Positions 46,248 to 61,026 of a stretch of DNA of 64,000 nucleotides are shown in pieces. The notes under the pieces are model-generated. The model did no database searches and was not told where the DNA came from. It saw nothing but the letters and a program-made list of their open reading frames with translations. The position numbers and the translations under genes were made by a program. The stretch is from Brachynemurus nebulosus (taxonomy: Eukaryota > Arthropoda > Insecta > Neuroptera > Myrmeleontidae): the NCBI GenBank assembly GCA_035578155.1, contig JAPWDM010000024.1, positions 1,783,501 to 1,847,500 on the forward strand. Direction: 5' to 3'. Every line of letters begins with the position of its first letter. The stretch's first letter is position 1.

Positions 46248-46884
46248 TTAGGTGCAAAACTGAACCAACTTCATAATATTTCGAAATTATTTAGAAAGTA
46301 AATTTTAATAATAATCCTTCTTGAAAAAGTTTAGTTATTTTTAATAACTATAAGGTAAAAGACCCGGTAATTGACCCTGGCCCAGTTTCTGAACTTTTCA
46401 ACTTTGTTATAAATTAATAAAAAAACTATATTTTAAATAAGAAAAAAAATAAATTCTTAATTTAAAGTAATCTATTCTGTGTCTAATGAACAGGAATTTA
46501 AAAAGTTTAGAATATATTAACTAAATTAAAAAAATTTTTTAAGTTTAAAATGTGTGTAAAAACTATTTTTTTGGTAGTTTCCTAACAGTTTGTGTTACAA
46601 AGTACTCATTTTGATCTGTGCAATATTCATCATGTAAGTATGAAAACTTAATTAAAAATATATGAGCAGGTTAATATTTGTTTAAAATTTATTTTAAAAT
46701 ATTTATAAATTACTAGGCTCACTTCTAAAGTGGTATGGCCCAATTAAATTCTAACCAGTTTTTGTTAGTTATTTTGTTATTTATAGTTATCTTCGATTAG
46801 TTTTTGTTATTTTTCATAACGTATATAACATTAAACATTCATTTTTATCAATAAAAAATTATTTATAAAATAAATTTAAAAAAA

Positions 46885-48444
<1,560 letters not shown>

Positions 48445-48820
48445 TAAAAACTGTATTTTTAAATTTAATAATCAGAAACTAGGCCACTGTCAGGGTCAAA
48501 AACTGTCACATGAGAAATTTTGAAGGTCAGAAACTGGGCCCTTTTTGCAAATTTTTAAAACATTAATTTAAATTATTAATTCAATTCAAATAATTATTTT
48601 ACTTGTATGACTTTATTTTGAAAGCCATAAACTAGTTGATAAAATTATTAATTGTCTCTTAAGTTTAAACTTATATTTATTACTGTCGTTTAACCTCAGC
48701 CGTCACTCTTAAAAGGTCAGAAACTAGGCCCGTTACCTTAGACAGCCAGCTACTTAACAGATACTAATTTGTATATGTTACGCTCAAAGGTCGAAATCGC
48801 TCATGGAGCAAAAAAATCGA

Positions 48821-49005
48821 CCACAACGAGTTGTGGTTATTTGAAATCAGCCACAACGCGAAATTCGTGTTGTGGCAGTTATAAAAACAACCACAACGCG
48901 TTGTGACTAACTCAAAAAGACCACGACGCGAAATTCGCGCCGTGGCTTTCATAAGATTTGACCACAATGCGAGGTGGTCATTTAAAAAAGCCACAGCGTG
49001 TTTTA
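48821..49005. repeat. Array of six palindromes, 70-bp compound period (30 + 40)
   Basis: CCACAACG-type half-sites begin at 48821, 48851, 48891, 48921, 48961 and 48991, spaced 30, 40, 30, 40, 30. The first, third and fifth are short hairpins (CCACAACGAGTTGTGG, CACAACGCGTTGTG, GACCACAATGCGAGGTGGTC). The second and fourth are longer with an AAATT centre (CCACAACGCGAAATTCGTGT then TGTGG; CCACGACGCGAAATTCGCGC then CGTGG). The sixth is degenerate. Paired changes in hairpin 4 keep its arms complementary. Confidence 0.93.
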
Positions 49006-49467
49006 GACGGTTAGCTGGTGCAATTGTGACACGACGGACAGGTTGTTATTTGTCAACTAACGTACATAGGATTCAGGATGTTAAATAATAAAAGCCTTTC
49101 ATTAAATTTTTATTTATTTTGAACTCGTGATCTTTTATTAGTAAATATAACAAAATTATTTCTCATATAGGTACTGAATTGCAAATTAGTTATTTTTAAG
49201 CGATAAATAGTCATGCATTAAAATCTGTTTAAGGGGGTATTCTAGTCTAGAAATTCGAAAAAATCGACCTTTCTTTTTTTCACATTTTCAAAGTTTAGAC
49301 CTTTTAAGAATAAGCCTCTAAAAGGATTTACGGAAATTCGAATTATTTTCGGAGTTATGGTTATTTTTTCCTGTGTATTGTGTATCCTTTCAGTGTTAAA
49401 TTCAAATTTTTAATATAAATTACTGGAAACTGCTTTTTTCGATATGGTTGACATGATATCTCAAGTT

Positions 49468-49601
49468 TTAACCCCTTTAGCGGCTCATGTAAAACTAACC
49501 AAATAAAATGATCTTTGAAAATACTTAATTTAATTGCATAATTATATGGCCTACCCAGTCGATAATTTTTGCTTTAGTAATGCTTTTACGATAGCAGATA
49601 A
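49468..49601 (+). mobile_element. Truncated piggyBac-like MITE (left part only)
   Basis: TTAACCCCTTTAGCGGCTCA through TTTTACGATAGCAGAT matches 43398-43530 with few differences. The right end is missing, and similarity stops at about 49601. Confidence 0.75.
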
Positions 49602-49788
49602 TTAATACACCGATTTACTTGAAATTTGGTACAGATCTTCTTAATACTATCAAAATTGATCCGACGTAGGGGTCTTTGAAATTTCTTTTTTTTACTATTT
49701 TTAAAAAATTTTCGAAGTTGAAAAAAGGAGGCGTTTTTGGATCACAAATATCCAAAACTTATATTGGTTGACTCAGTTTTGTACCTAA

Positions 49789-49990
<202 letters not shown>

Positions 49991-50404
49991 TGCGTTCATT
50001 TCAAAATTACACATGGGGAAAATTTCAATGGTAATTTATAGTGTTCCTATGGAAATTCAATTATTATTTTCTTAAAAGGATTGGTGTTCAGTTGAAAATT
50101 ACACATTAGTATTACTGAATAGCAAATTTTATTGAATAATTTATTTAAGAAACAAAAATTAACAAATTATTGTTGTTTATAGAGATACTTGCCGTGAAAA
50201 CGAGCCAATATTTCTCTTGCCTTAAAGTACCACACACATTTTTTTCATTTTCCATTTTTCTTTCATTTGAAGTTTAATAATTGATATGTTTTACTTTTAA
50301 TTACAAATGATTTATTTTAGAATATTCTGACAAAATTTAGAAAAATGAAGTGTTATTATTAATTTCCCTAGAAACACTATCTCTTGGATTTCCTATGTGT
50401 AATC

Positions 50405-50541
<137 letters not shown>

Positions 50542-50837
50542 GTGCAAAACTGAGTTAACCAATATAAGTTTTGGATATTTGTACTTCTTGAATATATTAT
50601 AAACCTTACAATCAAAACAATATTTATAATAATATAACTGAAAAGTACATTTATTGATACATAAAGTTATAAACTTAATTTAGCTTAAAAGCCTATTTTA
50701 GAATAAAATAAGCATAATGACCTTTGGTTCACTTTTGCACCACTTGTAGCGAGCATCAAGTAATTAAACTTTAATCTTATGTCCACAGACCTTTTGCCTT
50801 TCTAACAGCATGTGATCGTTTTATCGACTGTTTTGTC

Positions 50838-50838
<1 letters not shown>

Positions 50839-50908
<70 letters not shown>

Positions 50909-50926
50909 CATATATATATACGATAT

Positions 50927-51000
<74 letters not shown>
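50839..51000. repeat. (TA)n array with internal TATACGATATAGGTATA break
   Basis: About 160 bases of TA, broken near 50901-50930. It is followed by GGATATTTTACCTTTCTAAC, which is the inverse of 46134-46160, so this border belongs to the same family as the 46-kb array. Confidence 0.94.
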
Positions 51001-51001
<1 letters not shown>

Positions 51002-51083
51002 ATATTTTACCTTTCTAACAGTAAAAATATTTTCAAAACCCGTTGTGCGATCATTCGCTTGAGTTGCACATACTATTTTTTAT

Positions 51084-51224
51084 TACGAATTTCACATACT
51101 TTTAGCGAATTTCCAAAACTGGAAATTCAGCTCTTACGCCAGGTGTCATGGTGCGACCTAAGCCCGGGAACATATCAGAAATATGTTTTGAGGTCCCTAG
51201 AATACGAAAATGATATTCACTAAA

Positions 51225-51302
<78 letters not shown>

Positions 51303-51425
51303 CCGCGCGATAACTCTCGAACGAAACGTTTAATGCTTATGAAATTTTGTGTGCGAATTCGATTTTCCAAATCGTTGGATGAGTTCGTTAGCCAGATACG
51401 TCGGATGCCCAGAAGTAGGTTTTCT
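51084..51425 (+). mobile_element. TA-array-bearing repeat family, copy B
   Basis: The order is TAGCGAATTTCC, GTGCGACCTAAGCCCGGGAA, TTTTGAGGTCCCTAGAATAC, ATTCACTAAAATT, a TA array (51229-51299), CGCGCGATAACTCTCGAACG, GAAATTTTGTGTGCG and CGTCGGATGCCCAGAAGTAG. This is repeated in reverse at 61540-61900 and partly at 44430-44885. Confidence 0.8.
51229..51299. repeat. (TA)n array inside family copy B
   Basis: Pure TA for about 70 bases, at the same position relative to flanking family sequence as in the copies at 44.5 and 61.7 kb. Confidence 0.96.
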
Positions 51426-53509
51426 CAACAAAATGAGTTTTTTGCCAGAATTGAGCAATTTTTCAAATTTTTTTTTACACCAAGCCATAGTAAAAGGTAA
51501 AATGCATAAAAAATGTTTTTATACCTTTGCTCTAAATTATTTACTTTTCGAGAAAAACTAGGAAATATGTCGTTCTCCATTTCACTCGCACTCGCATTCT
51601 TTTTTTTTCTGTCTCATTTTTTGCGAGCTAAATTCGAAAAAAACCGCTTTATAAGTAGCGTGTCATGATTTTTTTAATCCAATTTAACGATTCGGCTATA
51701 TTCTATTTCTCTGTCAGTTAAATGTTTTTATAATGTATCTCTGTTCCATTTTTTTTTGACAAAAAAACTCCCGACGATATCTGTTATGTGATATGATCAG
51801 AATTTAGATTATATTTACACCTTCCTAAAATTAATAAGAGTTTGGTTCAATCGTATAAAAATTACGTTAAATCATATTCAAACAATAATATTTTTACGTA
51901 ATTTTCTATCCAATTGACTATACAGTTATGATTAGAATTGTATAATCAGAGTATTCTGGTATTAAATAATTTTGCACATTCAATTTTTTTTTTTTAACAA
52001 AGATAAATTTTTTTAAATTTTGACACATTCTTTTATGAAATTTCGATTAAGAAATATTAAAAAATTTTAAAGTGAATCATTTAAAAAGAGTTAAAAATAA
52101 ATTAAAAAGGAAACATTTATCTATTTTAACATATTTGTAAAGAAAATTTTACAGTTTACGTACAGTTTTTTGAAAAAATGTAATAACATTTTTACATACA
52201 ATAAAGATTATATTTGAACGGTAGGAAATCCACAAATTTTTTTTTATTTCTTTAATTAATTATTAAATTTGGTTTTAGAAGAAAATCTTCGTCTAATTCG
52301 CTCCAAGCCGAAAGTATAGCCACTAATAAGGACATTCCGCTGTTAAAATAAATGGAAAATATATTGAAATTTATTTAATGAAAGCCATTCATACACATTT
52401 TTAAAATATCCTTTTGAATTAAATAACAAATCAAATCTGTGTAAAAAAATCTAATTAACGTGTTTTTTCTCAATTTTCTAATATTAAGTAAGGCTCGTTA
52501 GTTAGGGAGTGATTGTGTCAAAATTTTAATGTAAAATATGGTAATTTTAACCCTCTTTAAAAGAACATTTCGATTTTAACAATAAAAAAATTTTAAAAAG
52601 TGTTTTCGTTTTTCCCGGATTACCAAAAACTTTTCATAGGCATATCTGTGACTAAAGTTGCCTTCCTTTCTTAAGAAAATAAGGTATTTTTAAAATTTTG
52701 TGCAAAAAAATAAAACACAATTAACGAAAAAAAAGTACGCGTTCCCATATTTTTAAGATTTTGTAGTACAAGAAAATCCTTATAAATTCATCATATCTGT
52801 TATTGCATTTACTAGCTTTTACGCAATTTAATAAAGAGTATCGTTTTGATTTTTTAAACTCATTTAAGACATTTATTGTTAGTGAGACATATTTGAATTA
52901 TTTTCCTAACTAATAAATTAAATTCTGTTGACTGATGTTTTTGTAGATAAAAAAAATTCTAGGTAACGTCTGTATTAGACAAAAGTCTGAAAATGGACGT
53001 AGAATTTCACTGTTATTAATTATTATGTCTTAGTCTTTTGAAAAATTATTTTTTGAACTAAAATAAGAATAGGAGGAATACAAACTTAGGGGTAAACGAC
53101 AGGGGTATATAAACTTTATTTTAGATTCTACGTTTATTTTTACAGAAAATCATCAAGTACCTATTATTTCTTTTTTGAATGTATAAATACAAAAAGTTCG
53201 AAATTATTTTATATTAGAATTTCAATTTTGGTCGACCCTACGGGTTGTCCCCATTTACTCTTTTCTCGTCTCTTTTGACCCCAATTTTTCAGAGAGAAGA
53301 AATTATACGATTTTTGTTAATTTTTCAAAAACCACCGATATTTTTAAATTTTTTTGGATACTGCTGATAAAGTGACCATCTTCGCGTAAATTTTTAATAT
53401 ATTAAAGATTAGGTACTCATAAAATAAATACAAAAAAATACGGTGTGAAGTCTGAATGCGTACCTATTCATCCTTGTCTACGGTAGCGTAGCACATTTTT
53501 TATTGACAT
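51426..53509. other. AT-rich region, nothing recognised
   Basis: No open frame or repeat of note was seen. The stretch is unusually free of TA arrays compared with the DNA on either side. Confidence 0.45.
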
Positions 53510-54335
53510 AAATATTAGAAACGCAGTAAAAGAGACCAGGAATCAACATAGAAGTGGATTATGTTACGATATATTTTCTGAAAAAAGTGCTTAGGACCAA
53601 AGTTATAGAATTCAAAGTGATGCACTTGATGATGACTTTGAAGTTGACCTTGAGGTCAATTTCCAAAGTCATTTGAAAATCATTTAATATTTTTCAAAAG
53701 GAGTAGTTTACTTTTCATCCCTAAATGGTTCAAAGTATATTCGAACGAATTTCACATGCAAGATAGAAAATAAGTGATCAAGAAGTAATTTTGAAAAATA
53801 CTTGCTCAATCGCAATCGGAAAAATAATAGTTAATCATATGTTCAATTGAATTCCTAATATGATAACTATAGAGTAGCAATAAAAATTTTAAAAAATTTT
53901 GAAAATTTCTAATATAACATAAAGTTAATGTTTAACTTACAATTGGAGTGATATTAAATCTTTTTTTAACTTTACTTCTAAAATTACTTACAAAAATGTT
54001 TTCTTCTAATTTTTTCTATAAATTTGCGCCTATTTTTCCATTTCGTCAGGTTTTTATTTTTTTTATTTTAGAAAAATAACGCAACAAATCAATTTTGAAG
54101 ATAGATTGAGTCAATACATGAAATTACTGCTTATAGGTACAGGATATGGTCAAAGTTCGGCAATGGCTAATCATTTTCAACTGACCTTGAAAAGCGATTT
54201 CAGGGTCACTATCAAGTGCATCGCTTTAAATTCTACAAATTTGGTACTCAGCCCTTTTTTCAGAAAATATGTCGTTTCAAAAATATTTAGCTATAACTGT
54301 TTTCATCTACAGGGGTTGAATGGTGTTTTCTACCC
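53510..54335. repeat. Large imperfect inverted repeat, about 0.8 kb
   Basis: The left side (about 53560-53690: TATTTTCTGAAAAAAGTGCT, GTGATGCACTTGATGATGAC, AAGTTGACCTTGAGGTCA) is inverted on the right (about 54155-54295: CAACTGACCTTGAAAAGCG, CACTATCAAGTGCATCGC, TTTTTTCAGAAAATATG). Similarity is roughly three-quarters by eye. Probably an old TIR element. Confidence 0.62.
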
Positions 54336-54619
54336 CTAAAAAGCGTATTTAGCCGAAATAAAAAAAACACGTATTTAATATTTTTCGCTGTTTAATAAGT
54401 ATGTTAAGTTTCATTCAAATTGGCGAGTATTGGTTGGGTAGTGTTATTTGTCAGAATGTTTTGCCGATCGAGTTTTTTCAATATTTCTTTGCTCGTTTTC
54501 AGAATTTGTATTTTAATTTCTACGGACAAATAACTCATTCTTTTCTTCGATTTGAGTAACTTTTATTTGCTGATGTTGATCATTAATTGATCGAAACATA
54601 TCAAATATTTTTCAATGAT

Positions 54620-55530
54620 TTTTTTAGCGAATGTCGAAAATTTTGAAAATTTTTTCACCGTTAGTAAGTTAAAGTATTTGAATTCATTAAGTAATTAAAT
54701 GATGTCCACAAGAACCTTACGGACTACCATAAATTATATGAGATCCCTAGGACCCGTTTTTTACTGTTAGGATAAACTTTTTACTAAAATTATTTTAGAT
54801 GAATAAAGATTATGTTGTATGATTTCAGCCAGGGTTTACTGTTCCCATTATTGTAAAAAATAAACTAACCGACCGATTTTGAAAATTTTTTCACTGTTAG
54901 AGAACTAAATTATTTTAGATGGATACAACTATGCTGCACAAAGTCCGTTCGGGTTCTTGGGTCCCAAAAATATCAAAACTAATTACCCAGCCGATTTTAA
55001 AAAATCTTTTACTCTTAGAAAGCTAAACTATTTTAAATAGGTACAGTTCTTAGATGAGATCCGCCAGTCCCCAAAATTTGGAAATTCGCTATGTTATGTA
55101 GATGCTGCGACAGGGGTATTTTCTAATATTATCACTATTTTTGACATTTTTATTACTTTTTAAAATAATATTTTTGAGTGTTCGTCTTTTTATTTTCTGA
55201 ATTAAATATACGATCGATATGATTTTTAATGAGGTCTACCGGGATCTTGCAGATCCGAAAACGCCAGAAATAAACTACCGAATGGATTCTAAAAATTTTC
55301 TCACTGCTAGAGAGCTAAATTATTTTAGATGGATACAACTATGCTGCACAAAATCCGTTCGGGTTCTTGGGTCCCAAAAATACCAGAACTAATTACCCAG
55401 CCGATTTTCAAAATTCTTTTACTCTTAGAAACCTAAACTATTTTAAATAGATACAGGTCTTAGATGAGATACGCCAGTGCCCAATATTTGGAAATTCGCT
55501 ATGTTATGCAGATACTACGACAGGGGTATT
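54620..55530 (+). repeat. Tandem family related to 45380-46135 (block 2)
   Basis: Units repeat GACCGATTTTGAAAATTTTT, CACTGTTAGAGAACTAAATT, ATTTTAGATGGATACAACTA and TCCGTTCGGGTTCTTGGGTC. A longer unit of about 0.42 kb is duplicated: ATGCTGCACAAAGTCCGTTC near 54929 and again near 55341, each followed by ACCCAGCCGATTTT and GAAATTCGCTATGTTATG. The block ends where the 55538 element begins. Confidence 0.78.
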
Positions 55531-55537
55531 TTATTGT

Positions 55538-55974
55538 TCATGCGGAAGAAGTACTAACTTGGTGCACACATTTCTGTACGCAAAATAGCTGTTTGCCTAC
55601 TGTACTCTTCCCACATACTTTTTTGCGCGCGGAAAGTAAACTTTACGCACGCAAATTGACAATAAAACACGCAAAGCCGCCTCTTGATTTTTCATTTAAT
55701 AAATATTTCACAATTATTTCTATAGAAACCATCAACAAAGTAATTTAAAAAATATTTAATTCAGAAAATAAAAAGACGAACACTCAAAAATATTATTTTA
55801 AAAAGTAATAAAAATGTCAAAAATAGTGATAATAATAGAAAAAAGTATGTGAAATTCGTAATAAAAAATAGTATGTGCAACTCGTGCGGAATTACCGATT
55901 GCCCACTCAAGCGAATGAGCGAATCTTCTCTTTCGTGGGCAATCGACAATTTCCCGCACTTATTGCACAATATA
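55538..55974 (+). mobile_element. Dispersed non-autonomous element, copy 2 (copy 1 at 13528-13960)
   Basis: TCATGCGGAAGAAGTACTAA through GACAATTTCCCGCACTTATT matches copy 1 over almost all its length; the main differences are in the last third (55888-55930). Inserted at the edge of the tandem block 2, since the ACAGGGGTATTTT that precedes it also precedes the end of the earlier unit at 55110. Confidence 0.8.
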
Positions 55975-56332
55975 CTATTCTTTCATCCATTTACAAGGAA
56001 ACATACTTCCAAATTAAATTAGACATTAATAATTTTTCAAGATCCTGCATTTGTTCCATCTATTTTCATAAGGTAGATGTAAGATGGTGTAAGTGAAAAC
56101 GAATGATATAGTAATTTTACGGAAGCGGTTGAAACGGTTTAAAATTAATTTTATTTTAATTAATAAGAAGCTGGTTAATTCTTCGGCACATTTTTTATTT
56201 AGGGTATTTCATCTTTTGAAAATATTTTTGAAAAGTAGGTTCATATTTTGTGTAACTTATTCATGATTTATTAGGCTTATTTCAAGTCAATACTGTCAGT
56301 AGCAATACATGCATCGATACAATTATATTTTC

Positions 56333-56387
56333 TTTATTGTGTTTGGAATATGAATCTGTTCTGCAATACAGAGAAGGAAATATGGTG

Positions 56388-56474
<87 letters not shown>

Positions 56475-56574
56475 ATATATAGCTTATTTTGTTTGGAATA
56501 TGAACACCTGGAATGAACATCATATTTCCATCTCTGTTTTGCAGAACAGATTCATATTCCAAACACAATAAACA
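56333..56574. mobile_element. Foldback element with a TA core
   Basis: TTATTGTGTTTGGAATATGA then ATCTGTTCTGCAATACAGAG at the left is mirrored at 56513-56574 with few mismatches over about 60 bases. Between the arms is a TA array (56390-56472) and a second short copy of GTTTGGAATATGAACAC. Confidence 0.85.
56390..56472. repeat. (TA)n array in the foldback centre
   Basis: About 80 bases of pure TA forming most of the loop region of the 56333-56574 foldback. Confidence 0.96.
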
Positions 56575-56613
56575 AAATATACTATTATTACTAGTAGACA
56601 AGTACTATTATTA

Positions 56614-56733
56614 GTCGAATTTTCTCCGAAAAATTAGACTTATACAGTCTATACGATAAGAGCTGCGAGAGGTGAGAGTAGGGGCGCTATCCGTTTTCGG
56701 ACCCGTAGAACACGAATATGTAGAAAAAAAATG

Positions 56734-56806
<73 letters not shown>

Positions 56807-58310
56807 CCCGCCACCTTTTTATTTGTGTAGGGCCCCCCTATGGAAGTTAAGAGATGAAATTTGGTAAATGGGGCTCATTTTCGAGGCACCTCATACTATC
56901 AAAGTGGGGTCAAATTTTGGGCAAATTTTTTTTCTGACCCGACCTTTAAGGGGGTGGTGGGGGGCGGAAAAGCAATAAAACTTTTGCAAACCGGTTTTAA
57001 ATAATGTTTCGGTCAATTATCTACAACATATCCAAAATTCAGCTTCCTAGGATGATATGGTTGGAGTAGAGGGGGGAAAAACGATTTTCGCTGGATCTAA
57101 CAGGCCCCCAGCCCCCCAGAATTAACGTAGAGGGTTGAAATTTGGTGTGTTGATAAAGTTCGTACCTAGGTTGTGCTTTTTGGAGGTTTTAATATTTTAC
57201 CCCCACCCCCCTCATTTTTAAGCTACAATTTCATGCATTTTCGACGTTTTCGAAGTTTGTACCACTCGCACAGATCACCCGAATAAACCTAGAGGGCTGA
57301 AATTTTGTATTCGGATTGAGTTAGTATCAAGGGGGTGCCTTTTGGGGGTCTCGACTTTTAACCCCTACCCCCACCATTTTTATACCCAAAAGAACATGAT
57401 TTTTCTTGTTTTTTAACAGTTTCGTTCGGGTCAAAATCTCCCCAAATAAACCTAGAGGGCTGAAATTTGGTGTACAGGTTAAGCTAATAGCCAGACACTG
57501 TTTTTTGGAGGTTTCAACTTTTAACCCTTACCCCCACGATTTTTACGCCAATATTTCCTTAATTTTTTTGCTTGTTTTCTAACACGTCTAGAGACTCCAT
57601 AAGGAAACCTAGAGGGCTGAAATTTTGTACGTGTATTCAGTTAGTATCCAGCTAGTACCTTGTAGGGAGTCCGCATCACTTTTCCCCCCGCTTCTCCCAT
57701 TTTTACATCGGAATTGAATGCTATTGTTAAATGTGTTTTAAAAGCATTATGTTTATTCTAAATACAAGTAGGCGAATAGTAATTTTAAAAAATTTAAAAA
57801 AAAGTGAACTTACTTTTATGACAAATGAAATACATACATATTAAGTAATTTAAAAATGTTATTAAAGTCACTGTTTATTTATAAATTAGGAATTTTGGAT
57901 TTTTAGTATTTATAAAATAGAAATTTTGGATTTTTTTGGAAAGAAAAAATATCTTTATAAAGGCCTTCCAGTTTACTATTGAAGGTCCTTTTTTAACATT
58001 TAAAACTAAAACATAAAGGCAATTAGCGGATAAACATGGGCAGGAATGTCCTCGTACGAATTGTGTTGGCTTTTTTTCTGCTACCTGTTTTCGGTACAAA
58101 ATTGAAATTTACTGAGATACAGCCCTTAAATACTTAAAACCTTTTTTTAAAGCCTCGATCAGCCGAACACTCATCACCAGTTTTGAAACCAACAAAATGA
58201 CAATTCGGTTGTAGACTTTCAATCACATTTCGCTTGTAGACATTCAATACCGAAGATGAAGGGGAAAATTCGACTACCGTGATGGGGCCCCGCTGCTCAC
58301 GGCGTTTTTT
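56614..58310 (-). mobile_element. 1.7-kb dispersed element, copy 2, inverted relative to 46885-48444
   Basis: Starting GTCGAATTTTCTCC (56614) and ending GGGGAAAATTCGAC (58274) plus the CCGTGATGGGGCCCCGCTGC end stem, it is the reverse complement of the 46.9-kb copy for nearly its whole length and looks highly similar. It has about 180 extra bases (about 57224-57402), one additional AAACCTAGAGGGCTGAAATT unit. Its TA array (56740-56803) is shorter. Confidence 0.87.
56740..56803. repeat. (TA)n array inside the 56.6-kb element
   Basis: About 63 bases of TA at the position matching 48214-48319 in the partner copy. Confidence 0.96.
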
Positions 58311-58482
58311 CATTATAACATGAATTAAATAACACGTTTAGCATCTATAATTTAATTACACATTATTGATTCTTGATTACTTTTGCCTTGAGATGCCTCA
58401 GTTGGCAACTCCAAATTATATTTTAATAGGAGTTCAATTTAATTGTTTATTACTTATGTTTCAAAATTTATTTAGAAAAGAT

Positions 58483-61026
58483 ATATGGGTCAATCCATAT
58501 CAAGCGATCCAAAGACAATTACCTTACTATTTAATATTAACCGAAGATTTTGTCCTCTGGTTATACTAGGTGAAAGAAGAAAGAAACCAAAAGATTTTGT
58601 TTTTATCTCATGTACTTTTTTATTAAACAATTGTTTAAATTGTGAAAAATGTGAAATTTAGGCACACATTGTTTTACGTTTTTAGCTATATCTCGGCTTA
58701 GGATAAAGATATACTTTGGAGGAAAATACCATTTTTTTTTTTTTTAGAAATTTCCAAGCTTTAAAATGATATGCAACAAGCTAATTTCAAAATTAAAACT
58801 TTTAATTTTTCAACTTAAATTTTGAAAATTTTATTCCAAAAAAATAATATGATAAATCTTTTTGAAAATTTTTTAGGTAATTACCTAAGTATTGATCTAC
58901 AAACAAACAAAATTTTAAGTTGGGATCCTATAGGGATCATATTTAAAAAAATGTTTTTCCAGTACAATGTGCCTCCCAAAAACACTCAAAAGTTATTATA
59001 ATTTCTACTATCCTTTTTCAATATATTAGATAGTAGATCTTGTGACAGATAGCTATATTACGAGTTTGTCTAAAACATAAATTTATGTGGGTGAGTCATT
59101 TCCAGTTGTCGTTCTTTTCACTAGAACTCTGGTTCTTTTTTCGAAGCAAGTATTTACGCTGTATACCACTGAAAATTATGACGACCATGACAACAATCCA
59201 ATAAAAGAAATTTAATAGGCTTGTTCGAGCAGCAGTTTTGCGTAGTACCAAACTGTCAGGATTGTGCGCAAAACGTTTTTAGTCATTATTAAAACCGCTC
59301 TGCGCATAATAAAATTGCTTTACGCATAATCCTGACAATTTGATATTATCCAAAACTGCTGCTCGAACAAGCCTTATAAGAGTGTGACAACAACATTTTA
59401 ATGAATTGGTATCTTTTTATACCCCTGACTCAAAGTTAGTATTTCTTTAACAAATATATCTTGCCATTTATTAGATAAAGACAAAATATACTATAGGAAT
59501 TCAAATGACTGTTGATATTGCTTCCGAGACTACTAAAGTAGCGGAAGCATTGTGATCACTTTTGAAAAATAAAAAATTTTTTCCCTCCAAAATAAAATTT
59601 TTTACGCACATTTTACGTTTTAGAACTTCCTAAACAATTCTGGTTTGGTGTCTGTCCGTCCGCCCGTCTGTCTGTCCGTCTGTGTGTCGCCAGTTTGCAC
59701 CAAGTGGCATCACTTCTGAACTATTCAATTCTTTTTTATGAAATTGTCAGAAATTATGCGGTCTGGTTCCTAGATGGTCCCCTACAAATTTCATTGCATT
59801 CGGAGTAATAGTATCCACAGCGCTACCATGAAATCCCATTAAATGTCCATATCATATTTACTGCTAGTCCCACTTGGCTCAAATTTTTAAAGTATTTTGG
59901 ATGTTGGTTTCTAAAATATTTTTGTTATTATTTTATAGTTCAGCCTTTAAGTATTTTGAGTTACAACAATTTTTTTCGAACTTTAAGGCGAAAATATTAT
60001 AATTTCACGGTATACTTATATTTGGTAGAATACTATATTAAAGTCTATTATGAGTACGAGGAAGCTGTGTGCCACACCCCATTGGCAGCGTATTTCTTCT
60101 GTAATGATAATTTAATTTTTTAAGCAATTTTTTAAGTTGTCTTTCTATACAATTCTATGGTTGAACACCGAATTGCTGGATCAGATTGAATATAAAGACT
60201 GGGGTTATACAACCCACTTTTAGAAACTAGCAACACTTTCAATAGGGTACTGGGGTTACACAACCCACTTTTAGAAACACTGAACAATTAACTGAACTGC
60301 ATTGTTCAAGGACTGGCATGAGATCGATTCATATCTAAAGTTTTGCTTGTAAGATCCTACTGGTCTGTTTCCTGTCACAGCTTGACTGTCTCAGTATAAA
60401 TAAAATAACTGTATCTTTATCAGAACTTATTGAAACTCACAGAGGTTCTTCCATAACATACATAAAATTACCACTTACCTCAGAACACACTAATTTCAAG
60501 ATTCTTTAAATGCGTTTTTTAATGACTCTTCATAGATATATTTAAAAAATATATATGATCCCATGAAGATCCCAACTTGATTTTTTTAAATTTTATTTAT
60601 AAAAGTTAAAAGAATAACTAGGACTTTTTCGAAATTTTTGAGAACATTATTTTCTTGGAATCATTTTTGAAATTTTGAGTTTTTATATATGTAAAAAATT
60701 TTAGTTGCTTGAAACACACACTTGTAATATATAAAATTAAAAGCTTATGCAGTTCTGAAGAGAATGATGTTTTTTTTTTATATTTCTATCACAACCCTAA
60801 ACGGAGTTACAGTAAAAAACGTATTATGTTACACTGTTAAAATTTGCGAATTTTCCAAATTTCAAAATTATTTAAAAAGGCAACTATAAGTCATAAAAAT
60901 CTAAAATTTGAAATTTGTACTAAGTTAGAGTAGCTCTTTAAGAAGATCAAAAGAAAAAAGATATTGAGTGAGGGCAGGTAAAAAATTAATTCAAATTTGG
61001 ATCGCTTGATATGGATTGACCCATAT
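58483..61026. mobile_element. TIR element (about 2.5 kb) with perfect 31-bp ends
   Basis: ATATGGGTCAATCCATATCA continuing AGCGATCCAAA at 58483-58513 is matched without error by the reverse complement at 60996-61026. The interior includes TCTGTCCGTCTGTGTGTCGC and GTACGAGGAAGCTGTGTGCC, shared in degenerate form with 41.0-41.4 kb, and the nested foldback 59218-59373. No transposase frame was seen. Confidence 0.82.
59218..59373. mobile_element. Small foldback (156 bp) nested in the 58.5-61.0 kb element
   Basis: GGCTTGTTCGAGCAGCAGTT then TTG is mirrored by CAAAACTGCTGCTCGAACAA then GCC. Inner parts (CTGTCAGGATTGTGCG and CGCATAATCCTGACA) extend the pairing to about 60 bases per arm. Confidence 0.85.

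Noticed and set aside
58366..58569. 67-codon open frame crossing the left end of the 58.5-kb element
   Set aside because: It runs across the element's TIR, so it cannot be an original gene.
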